Assembly (NCBI RefSeq): GCF_009905545.1
Contig: NZ_JAAALB010000003.1
Coordinates: forward strand, 281,341-345,340
Length of the DNA stretch: 64,000 bases
From: Cellulophaga sp. BC115SP
GTDB taxonomy: Bacteria; Bacteroidota; Bacteroidia; Cytophagales; Spirosomataceae
Reading direction: 5' to 3'
The notes below the pieces were generated by a model. It was given only the letters and a program-made list of their open reading frames with translations. It searched no databases and had not been told where the DNA came from. This document shows positions 41,960 through 49,117 of the stretch, piece by piece (the stretch's first letter is position 1; each line of letters opens with the position of its first letter). Both the position numbers and the translations under genes were made by a program.

Positions 41960-42080
41960 ACCTTTCAGTATCAAGTTTTTGATACCCCTATCGCTTACTT
42001 GGTAAGATTTTACCAAAAATACAGATACTTCTCCAGCTTCATTTTGTAAATAATTCTGATTTTTAACGTAATTATTTGAT

Positions 42081-42107
42081 AAGCATGGTTTACAAGCCAT
42101 GCTTTTT
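42081..42107 (+). terminator. Terminator after the azoreductase gene
   Basis: AAGCATGG and CCATGCTT pair over 8 bp (loop TTTACAAG plus), followed by TTTTTATTG. Confidence 0.7.
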
Positions 42108-42226
42108 ATTGTTATACTTTCATTTTTAACGATTAGGGTAAAAAGTACAATTCATGGCGAAATATGTCCATTGAGGAGCTTCGCTATTTAGTGGAACTTT
42201 GCATTATCAAAATAATCATCACGAAA

Positions 42227-42694
42227 ATGAATATCGGAATAGCAGAAAATAATCGTAAAAAAGTAGCCGACGAGCTTTCAAAGTTATTAGCTAATGAATA
42301 CCTACTTTTTACAAAAACTAAAAACGCTCATTGGAATGTAGAAGGGCTTGACTTTTACGAGAAACATCAATTATTCGACAATCAAGCCAATCAGTTAGCT
42401 TTCACAATTGACTCTGTTGCCGAACGAATCAGAACCTTGGGCTTCGTTGTACCAGCCAGCTTGAAAGCATTTTTAGCTTTGACAAGTTTGCAAGAAACAG
42501 CCTTAGTTACCAATAACAGCACGGAGTTTATTAAGGATTTATTATCTGCTCATGAAATCATCATCATTCAATTACGAAGTAATATCAACGTTTTTGCCGA
42601 TAGCTATAACGATTTTGGTAGTAGTGATTTTATCACGGGGCTTCTGCAAGAGCACGAAAAAACGGCTTGGATTTTAAGAACACTTTTGAAGTAA
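42227..42694 (+). CDS. dps: Dps-family ferritin-like protein
   Basis: The ATG at 42227 gives 155 aa (MNIGIAENNRKKVADELSKL), the normal Dps length; the frame continues 21 codons up without family similarity. Ferroxidase ligands at the subunit interface are visible: His in TKNAHWNVEG, Asp/Glu in HQLFDNQANQLAFTIDSVAERIRTLG. The long last helix ends QEHEKTAWILRTLLK. Dps dodecamers oxidise and store iron using hydrogen peroxide and protect DNA. It completes the cassette of electrophile and oxidative-stress genes between the two 57-bp repeats. Confidence 0.92.
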   Translation: MNIGIAENNRKKVADELSKLLANEYLLFTKTKNAHWNVEGLDFYEKHQLFDNQANQLAFTIDSVAERIRTLGFVVPASLKAFLALTSLQETALVTNNSTEFIKDLLSAHEIIIIQLRSNINVFADSYNDFGSSDFITGLLQEHEKTAWILRTLLK

Positions 42695-42801
42695 AATACT
42701 CAGGGGAAAAGGGCAATTTAAAGCGAAATGTGTCCATTAATACCCCCGAAACATAGCTCCAATTTTGCCAAGACATTACGTTTCTGTTTTTGGGATATAA
42801 C

Positions 42802-42915
42802 TGAGAAGAGATTAAAAAATCCTGTATTATTCGCTTCGAAAACAGTGGTCATGCCTTGTTTGTAGAAGAATTAGAAAAATTTAATACCGAACTTGACAAA
42901 TTTGCTAAACAATGA
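42802..42915 (+). pseudogene. C-terminal relic of an alpha/beta hydrolase
   Basis: The frame from just after an in-frame stop at 42799 reads EEIKKSCIIRFENSGHALF and continues VEELEKFNTELDKFAKQ before the TGA at 42913. ENSGHALFVEE-x-EKFN-x-x-L is the usual end of alpha/beta hydrolases, with the catalytic histidine in GHALF. Nothing resembling the nucleophile elbow or an N-terminus is found upstream, so only the last ~38 residues survive. It is a deletion remnant next to a direct repeat. Confidence 0.6.
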
Positions 42916-43024
42916 AAAGTTCGACTCCGCACAAAAGCGATGAAAGCGAAAGTTTAATTTTTGGTAAAAAGTTCGAAGTACTCTTTGGCGCCAATCTATG
43001 ATATTGTAAGAGTAAAAAATAAGC

Positions 43025-43081
43025 GTAGATTATATAAAGGGCAACTCAAAACTCGGTGGAATATTTCTGTCGAGTTTTTTT
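43025..43081 (+). repeat. 57-bp direct repeat B with terminator
   Basis: 54 of 57 bases match copy A at 38975-39031, including the terminator stem (ACTCGG...CGAGT, with one G-U in this copy). CTCGTTGTAGATAACATCAA follows nearby, as after copy A. Confidence 0.85.
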
Positions 43082-43464
43082 GTTTTCCACCCTCGTTGTA
43101 GATAACATCAACAATGGCGAAGTTTAATAAATATCCCATACTTTTAAATGCATTTAATCTGTTAAAAATAAATAAGTTAAAATGGTTTCGATATTAAAGC
43201 ATGATAAGTAAATCTCTAAATGAAAAAGAATCAGTAACAAAAAGGATTTCATTCATGATATATCTATGGTAAATTTTGATAGGATGCTATTGATTGCCTT
43301 CGAAAACAGATATACTTAACCTCTTATTATCTTGTATAGATGATTATGATTAATAATGAACAATTCTAATGAAAGGGTTCGAGGTTTTACGGATATATTT
43401 CAGTTGATATGTTTTTATTTTGTGTTGAGTGAAGAAAATTTTATTGATAATTGGTAAAATTTGG

Positions 43465-43503
43465 TATGCAATTTGTTATGCAATTTGTTATGCAATTTGT
43501 TAT
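43465..43503. repeat. Three tandem copies of a 12-bp unit
   Basis: TATGCAATTTGT occurs three times without change (43465-43476, 43477-43488, 43489-43500), followed by TAT, about 170 bp upstream of the fibre-subunit gene. Confidence 0.85.
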
Positions 43504-43670
43504 TATATATTGGTCACACAAATGAATAAATTCAAGTGAGACTATATATAATTGGTTTAGCGAGTACTTTTTTGTTCAATACCAATATCCTGTAAGTAGA
43601 ATATTAGAACTTACAACCATAAAATTTATTTTCACTACGCATCAAACAACACATACTTATTACACTCAAA

Positions 43671-44216
43671 ATGAAAAAACTCATTATCACAGCAGGCTTA
43701 GCATTAGGCCTATTCGCAACAAACCAATCTTCAGCTCAGTCTACAGCTACCAGTACATTTAACGTTGTCTTAGAAGATGTAATGTCATTAAGCCTTAATG
43801 GTAATACTACTACAACTGTAACTTTTAATAATATTAATTCCTATGTAGATGGGATCAATGGTACACTTACTGATTATCTTACAGTAATAAGTACAAAAGC
43901 GTATAAAGTAACCGTTAAAGTAGGAACTGTTTCGACTAATCCGTCGGCATTAGAAGATCACTTAATAGTTTTAGCTGCCATTCCAAGTGATAATTCCAGA
44001 GGTAGAACCGATAACGTGACAGATAGGTCAGGTACTTCTATTGATGGTACAGAGCGAAATTTTATCTTAGCTAGTGGAAGTACCTTCAATAGTATGGAAC
44101 ATAGTGCAGAAGCGTTATTTAGTATTAATTATAATGTTTATGGAGGTGAAAAAGTATTTGATAAAGCCGCAGGTACTAATATTATACCTGTTGTATTTAC
44201 GATTGCAGCACCTTAA
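43671..44216 (+). CDS. Secreted fibre-subunit-like protein (putative pilin)
   Basis: The protein is 181 aa with a Sec signal peptide (MKKLIITAGLALGLFATNQSSAQ) and no lipobox. The mature part is one beta-sandwich-like domain beginning with alternating small residues (STATSTFNVVLEDVMSLSLNG), as in donor-strand subunits and DUF4402/spore-coat-U-type proteins. It shares a recognisable pattern with the C-terminal half of the 45201-46217 product: V-F-N-x-x-N-x-Y, L-x-V-x-(S/A)-x-x-Y-x-V-x-V-K, and a final beta strand. It is the first gene of the locus and is separated from the chaperone gene by a strong hairpin, as expected for an abundantly made major subunit. Function is inferred from this context. 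Confidence 0.6.
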   Translation: MKKLIITAGLALGLFATNQSSAQSTATSTFNVVLEDVMSLSLNGNTTTTVTFNNINSYVDGINGTLTDYLTVISTKAYKVTVKVGTVSTNPSALEDHLIVLAAIPSDNSRGRTDNVTDRSGTSIDGTERNFILASGSTFNSMEHSAEALFSINYNVYGGEKVFDKAAGTNIIPVVFTIAAP

Positions 44217-44264
44217 TTCATTATCGCTATATATTTTAAATACTCTTTATAATTAATCAATCAG

Positions 44265-44300
44265 CAGTACTTAGTAGAAAGTTATTTCTATTGAGTACTG
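44265..44300 (+). terminator. Attenuator hairpin between subunit and chaperone genes
   Basis: CAGTACTTAGTAGAAA pairs with TTTCTATTGAGTACTG over 16 bp (two G-U pairs, loop GTTA), followed by TTGATATTTT. It lies 48 bp after the subunit stop and 63 bp before the chaperone ATG, so it could cap most transcripts after the subunit gene. Confidence 0.7.
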
Positions 44301-44363
44301 TTGATATTTTAGGGGAAATCTTATAGGAAGTATTGTTGAGATTACCTTGTTATAACAGTTTTT

Positions 44364-45179
44364 ATGAAAATCAGAAAATATTTTTTTACGATTTTTGCAC
44401 TTCTACTGCTTTCAAATATCCAGCTTTTTGCCCAAGATGGTATTATGGTTGGCCCTAGTAGGATTTATTTTAAGGTTGATGCTGGTGGCATGGGTACGCA
44501 AAAAGTAACGGTAACTAATCCGAGTGATAAAGCTATGGATGTTGGTATTGCTATTAACGACTGGGCTTATAACGCTCAGGGCGATAATCTTAGTTTTAAT
44601 CCGGGTACACAACCAACTACTTGCGCTGATTGGATTCAGATTTCGCCAGGTGCTTTTTTTACTTTACCAGCAAAAGAAAAAAAGGTAGTCAGTCTTATGC
44701 TCAATGTACCACAAAATGCCAATAAGGATATTCCTGTACATACAGCGATGCTCTATTTTACGCAATTGAACCCTGTAGATAGCAAAACTCCTAGTGGTGC
44801 AATGATGAAAGTAAGTATGCGGATTGGCATAAAATTGTATCATTCATTTAGTCAACAAGAAGAACGAGATATTGATATTACCGATTTTAAAGATGTGGCA
44901 GACAGCACCAAAACCAGCGCTGGTCGTTTGGAATTAGCTTTTCAAAATAGAAGTAAAGTTTGGGTAGAAGGTAAAGTAAATTGGGAGTTACTGAATACAC
45001 AAACAGGCGAAAAACAAAAGCTTGAAGATTTGAACTTTTATTCGTTGCCAGGCGATAACCGTATCCTAACAAAAACCTTACCCGTAAAACTAGCCAAAGG
45101 GAAATATACCGCAACGGCCATCGTCACCTACGGAAATAAAGATGAGTTGAAAATAGCCGAACTTGAATTTGAAAGGTAA
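44364..45179 (+). CDS. PapD-like periplasmic chaperone
   Basis: The protein is 271 aa with a signal peptide (MKIRKYFFTIFALLLLSNIQLFAQ). Two immunoglobulin-like domains follow. The first shows the chaperone pattern: PSRIYFKVDAGGMGTQKVTVTNPSDKAMDVGIAINDW, then FFTLPAKEKKVVSLMLNVPQNAN, corresponding to the G1-strand edge used for donor-strand complementation, and HTAMLYFTQL. The second domain (about 150-271) is beta-rich and ends ELEFER. It would hold fibre subunits in the periplasm until delivery. It is similar in design to archaic or non-classical chaperones rather than to PapD itself. Confidence 0.72.
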   Translation: MKIRKYFFTIFALLLLSNIQLFAQDGIMVGPSRIYFKVDAGGMGTQKVTVTNPSDKAMDVGIAINDWAYNAQGDNLSFNPGTQPTTCADWIQISPGAFFTLPAKEKKVVSLMLNVPQNANKDIPVHTAMLYFTQLNPVDSKTPSGAMMKVSMRIGIKLYHSFSQQEERDIDITDFKDVADSTKTSAGRLELAFQNRSKVWVEGKVNWELLNTQTGEKQKLEDLNFYSLPGDNRILTKTLPVKLAKGKYTATAIVTYGNKDELKIAELEFER

Positions 45180-45200
45180 CGAGCTATAAACCACTAACCA

Positions 45201-46217
45201 ATGTATAAATTATTGTATTACACCTTGCTCGTGACATTGCTTTGTGCGAAGGGATTGTACTGTTATAGTCAAACTGGAAATAACTGTGATGGTATTACCA
45301 TTTCTGGGAATACTGGTGCTACTTATAGTTTCAGTGATTACGAAAGTCAAATGGCGGGTACAACGATTGCAGAGGCGTTAGCGGTACAGTATAATCCTAA
45401 TGCAAACACTTGTAATGGTTGGAGTCTGCGAGTACGAGCTATAGATAATTTTACTAATGGAGCTAATTTTGTGGCACCGCAATATATTTCGTTGCGCTTC
45501 AATCGGGTGAGTCAGGGTTCTCCAACAGCCTCAGAAATAGGCGTAAGCAATAACGACTATCCGCTTAATGTAAGCGATGTAACACTCATCGGTAATTCAA
45601 ATGCAGCTTTCAGCGACTATACAGAACATACATTTGATATGGTTATTCAAGGTGGAAACCATTTACTCGTTCCTAATGGCACTTATACCAGTAGCCTTAT
45701 TTTTACACTATATAACCAAAATAATCAAGCCGTGTCAACAGTCACAATACCAGTTGCATTTCAGGTTCAAACCACGGCCAATAATAGTTTTACAATGTTA
45801 TTGCAAAATGGCGCAGAAATGGTAAATATGGTATTCAATACTGTAAATGATTATCGTTCAGAGAAATCGGTCAATATTGCCAATGGTTTGAAAGTACTGG
45901 CCTCTGCACCTTATCAGGTTATTGTAAAAACCAGTAATGATGCTCTTACTTCTAATACATCTTCGGCTACAATTCCTGTTAATGCTATAAGTATAGAAGC
46001 AACTCAAAGTACTGCTACAAGTGCGGGTATTTCGGTTTATAATAGACATTTATCTGTCAACGAGCAAGTACTTATCAATACTACAAACCCTCTAGATTCC
46101 ACTCAGCAAATGGTTGAATATAATTTGCGATATGCTATATCAGCCAGTACGACCGACCTTATGCAACCCAGCGGAAGGTATAGTGTGAACATTATTTTTA
46201 TAGTTCTGCCTCAATAA
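45201..46217 (+). CDS. Putative two-domain tip adhesin of the fibre system
   Basis: The protein is 338 aa with a signal peptide (MYKLLYYTLLVTLLCAKGLYCYSQ). The N-terminal domain (about 25-195) has two cysteines (NNCDGITIS and ANTCNGWSL) and beta-rich sequence of its own. The C-terminal domain (about 197-338) repeats the pattern of the 43671 subunit: FNTVNDYRSEKSVNIANGLKVLASAPYQVIVKT compares with the subunit's Y-V-D...D-Y-L-T-V-I-S-T-K-A-Y-K-V-T-V-K. A unique domain plus a subunit-like domain is the plan of FimH-type adhesins. It starts 21 bp after the chaperone gene and ends 5 bp before the large outer-membrane protein gene. Confidence 0.58.
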   Translation: MYKLLYYTLLVTLLCAKGLYCYSQTGNNCDGITISGNTGATYSFSDYESQMAGTTIAEALAVQYNPNANTCNGWSLRVRAIDNFTNGANFVAPQYISLRFNRVSQGSPTASEIGVSNNDYPLNVSDVTLIGNSNAAFSDYTEHTFDMVIQGGNHLLVPNGTYTSSLIFTLYNQNNQAVSTVTIPVAFQVQTTANNSFTMLLQNGAEMVNMVFNTVNDYRSEKSVNIANGLKVLASAPYQVIVKTSNDALTSNTSSATIPVNAISIEATQSTATSAGISVYNRHLSVNEQVLINTTNPLDSTQQMVEYNLRYAISASTTDLMQPSGRYSVNIIFIVLPQ

Positions 46218-46222
46218 TAAAA

Positions 46223-48994
46223 ATGAGTAAATATATTAAGATACTAGCATTACTCATTTTGGTATGTTCTGTCGCTCATGCTCAGCAAAGAAAATTATTT
46301 GGACTAACCACAGCCAATACAAAAATACTTGCCAACAATGAAGAACGGATTGTAATACTATTGAAACTGAGTAACTATTCAGAAGGTACTTTGAACGGAC
46401 GCATTGTTATTACTGTCGATGCTGGATTGACTCTTATTTCTAAAAATGATATACGTATCAATGTTGCAAAACATGATAGTAGCTTTATTTCTGTCTCTTT
46501 TTTTGTAACCAAGAAAGCAAAAGCTAGTGTAGCAAATGCCATCAAATTTGTATTGTACGATGAACACAAAAATATACTTTCTGAAGTAGCTTCCGAAGTC
46601 AGTATTTCGCCCAAACGCAAGGTAGATCTATATACCGCAGTCTCCAGTATTTTGCTAGATAATCCTCGTGATACCATTATTATTATTATTCCCGTTCAGG
46701 TTTTCAATTCGGGCAATACCGTAGAAACCATTACTCTGGTATGCGCTTATCCACTAAGTGTTGATGAGCAGGGTTTTCATCAAAATACAAAGCTGACCTT
46801 GCAACCATCAGCCGATACTACTATTATTTTTTCAAGGCTCATCACCAAACGTATGCTCAATATCGAAGGCTTTGATATTAATATTACTGGTGTCTATTCA
46901 AATGGCGATGTATTGGGCGGGGCTCAGATACAAGTACAAAGTGCCAGAAGTAACAGAAATTATCGAGATGAATTAAGTAATAATGCTTTTGTGGACAATA
47001 CTTTACAGATAGGCTCACAAAATTTGTTCAATAACAATCAATCATATTTAGTAAGAGGTCGTGGTGGTTTTGAATTAGGAAAAGACCGTTTGAATTATAG
47101 TTTAAATCTTACAAGTTGGCAAAATCGTGCTTCTCCAATCTTGATTCAAAATACTTGGTTAGAGTATGGCAATAAGCAAAGAGGAATAAAAGTTGGTAAT
47201 ATTTTTCGTTCACTTGACCTTAATTTAGCGGGTCGGGGCGTAATGGGTTACTTGAGTACTTCAAAAACAGATACTTGGGAAGTTGGATTTATCGATAAAG
47301 AAAATAACTTATTGGGTCGTCAAAACAATCAAATCAAAATCGAAAGTAGTCGAGCTGCTTGGATTGCCTTCAAACATCAAGGTAAACAATGGCGAACCAA
47401 CCATTTTTTTGTATTGGACAGCGACCGAATTCAGGGCGTTCAGAATCAACTTTTGGGAAATGAAATACAGTACACAAATAGTAGAAAAGTGATTTATACG
47501 TTTGGACTTAATGGCGGAAGAGTATCGTCCTTGCTCAACAATGAAATGGAGAGGTACGGGATGTCGGTGAATGCAACAGTAAATGGAACTTTTGGGAAAG
47601 TAAACCTTAATAGCTCCAATTACATGAGTACGGGCTATTATTCTGGTCAGCAAAGAGGGGCTTTGAATCTGACTGAAAGAGTGAGCTTCTCATTACCTAA
47701 AGCAAACATTTGGTGGCTTTTTAATTATAGGAACTTTGCGCCAAAACAAATTTCGCCAGACCAGTTCGTATTTGCCACAAGAAATTTAAGAGCAGAGTGG
47801 GGGGTATCTTTGAAAAGTAAAAAAGTAGCGATTTCAGTCGCTCCAGTGTTTACCCACGAAAAGGGTAATCCATTGTACTCCATGACTGGTGAAGCGAGGC
47901 AACAATCGCTCAACGCATGGAATGCACTGTTTAATTTTTCGCTTCCTTCTGCAAAAGATCAAAGTTTTTTCATGAATTCTGAGATGGGTGCGTATTCACT
48001 CAGTAGCGACTCTACCACTAATTTACATCTACGCACTAACCTCTACTATAAAAAAGGTATTTTAAATTTGAATGGTTCTGTTCAGTTAGGGGCTTTTTAC
48101 TTGAGTGAAATTCCAAACATCACGATGGGGTCTACGAAGCAGAGCAATATTTTTAATTTTGCTTCTTTTATTCAGAAAAACTGGTTTTCTAAAAAACTGA
48201 AAACCAATACAGGAGTTTCGTTTACCTATCATTCTAATTTTGGGGTTAGTCAATTTTTGACTGAAAGAATAGAATACGTGGCTGGAGATAAGACCAGTAT
48301 TTATACAAACATCAATTGGAATCAATATAACAATCGTCAAAGGAGTATCATAGAGCTAGGACTTATTCATCATTTCCATACAATTAAAGCAAATGTTAAA
48401 AGTAACCTGCTAGAAGTCTTTATTTATAAAGACTTAAACCAAGACGGAGTTTATAGCAAAACAGATTCTATCGCAACGGGTTTTATGGTGAATTTTGATA
48501 AGAAATTATTCATAACTGACAAATCAGGGAATATCATTTACAAAAATCTACCTGATGGTACTATTACCATTTCCGCACCATTTCAGGATGGATGGCATGC
48601 TCCTGAACAAAAAATTACTCTTCAGAAAAAAACAAAAATGGCTATTCCTTTGCAGAGAACGGGCACGCTGAAAGGACAGCTCAATTATAGCCGTAGTCAG
48701 TTTAGTTATGAAACAGAGATTGATTTATTTGGTATAGTAATGTTGGCAGTAGATAAAACTGGGAAAGTATTTCGTACCCGAACATCCTCTGACGGTCGCT
48801 ATACGTTTTATATGCCTGTTGGAGAATATAAAATTAGTGTTGATACGTCAATGTTACCTTCTGAACTGGAGGTGCCAGAGAATGCTAAAGGAATAAAAGT
48901 TTTGGAAGGAAAAGTTGCTACAATCGATTTTACAATAAAGGTGAAGCAAAGGAAGGTAGAAGTGAAGAAGTTTACTTCGCCTGCTAAAAAATAG
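46223..48994 (+). CDS. Large outer-membrane protein, putative usher analogue
   Basis: This 923-aa protein has a signal peptide (MSKYIKILALLILVCSVAHAQ). Residues 25-235 look like two immunoglobulin-like periplasmic domains (NNEERIVILLKLSNYSEGTLNGRIVITV). From about 240 to 715 the sequence is strands rich in Asn/Gln/aromatics (SYLVRGRGGFELGKDRLNYSLNL, VSLKSKKVAISVAPVFTHEK), a large barrel. The C-terminal 200 residues are two small beta domains (VFIYKDLNQDGVYSKTDS, then GTLKGQLNYSRSQFSYETEI), reminiscent of the folded domains after usher barrels. I do not find clear PapC-family motifs, so usher is a role assigned from order, size and domain layout. It begins 5 bp after the adhesin gene. Confidence 0.55.
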   Translation: MSKYIKILALLILVCSVAHAQQRKLFGLTTANTKILANNEERIVILLKLSNYSEGTLNGRIVITVDAGLTLISKNDIRINVAKHDSSFISVSFFVTKKAKASVANAIKFVLYDEHKNILSEVASEVSISPKRKVDLYTAVSSILLDNPRDTIIIIIPVQVFNSGNTVETITLVCAYPLSVDEQGFHQNTKLTLQPSADTTIIFSRLITKRMLNIEGFDINITGVYSNGDVLGGAQIQVQSARSNRNYRDELSNNAFVDNTLQIGSQNLFNNNQSYLVRGRGGFELGKDRLNYSLNLTSWQNRASPILIQNTWLEYGNKQRGIKVGNIFRSLDLNLAGRGVMGYLSTSKTDTWEVGFIDKENNLLGRQNNQIKIESSRAAWIAFKHQGKQWRTNHFFVLDSDRIQGVQNQLLGNEIQYTNSRKVIYTFGLNGGRVSSLLNNEMERYGMSVNATVNGTFGKVNLNSSNYMSTGYYSGQQRGALNLTERVSFSLPKANIWWLFNYRNFAPKQISPDQFVFATRNLRAEWGVSLKSKKVAISVAPVFTHEKGNPLYSMTGEARQQSLNAWNALFNFSLPSAKDQSFFMNSEMGAYSLSSDSTTNLHLRTNLYYKKGILNLNGSVQLGAFYLSEIPNITMGSTKQSNIFNFASFIQKNWFSKKLKTNTGVSFTYHSNFGVSQFLTERIEYVAGDKTSIYTNINWNQYNNRQRSIIELGLIHHFHTIKANVKSNLLEVFIYKDLNQDGVYSKTDSIATGFMVNFDKKLFITDKSGNIIYKNLPDGTITISAPFQDGWHAPEQKITLQKKTKMAIPLQRTGTLKGQLNYSRSQFSYETEIDLFGIVMLAVDKTGKVFRTRTSSDGRYTFYMPVGEYKISVDTSMLPSELEVPENAKGIKVLEGKVATIDFTIKVKQRKVEVKKFTSPAKK

Positions 48995-49049
48995 TAGATG
49001 TGTAAATACTTAACTTAAGTAAGAAGTTTAGAGTATTTTATGCCTACAA

Positions 49050-49097
49050 AAAGGCTATTATTATCGGGAGCTCTCACTTCTAATAATGATAGCCTTT
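49050..49097. terminator. Bidirectional terminator between convergent genes
   Basis: AAAGGCTATTATTAT pairs with ATAATGATAGCCTTT (15 bp with wobble/mismatch), loop of about 18 nt, between the outer-membrane protein gene and the sorbosone-dehydrogenase-like gene. Confidence 0.65.
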
Positions 49098-49117
49098 CTA
49101 TCATGCATAGTTATCCA

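Larger units (their letters stand above)
42695..43670. other. 976-bp gap: hydrolase relic, repeat copy B, AT-rich promoter region with 12-bp repeats
   Basis: No intact gene is seen. It holds the alpha/beta-hydrolase fragment (42802-42915), the second 57-bp direct repeat (43025-43081), and then very AT-rich DNA with three 12-bp tandem repeats (43465-43503) before the fibre-subunit gene. I could not place the promoter of that gene. Confidence 0.65.

Noticed and set aside
43370..43392. GGTTCGAGG as a tRNA T-loop
   Set aside because: No acceptor stem, anticodon arm or CCA-compatible end can be folded around it; it is isolated in AT-rich DNA.
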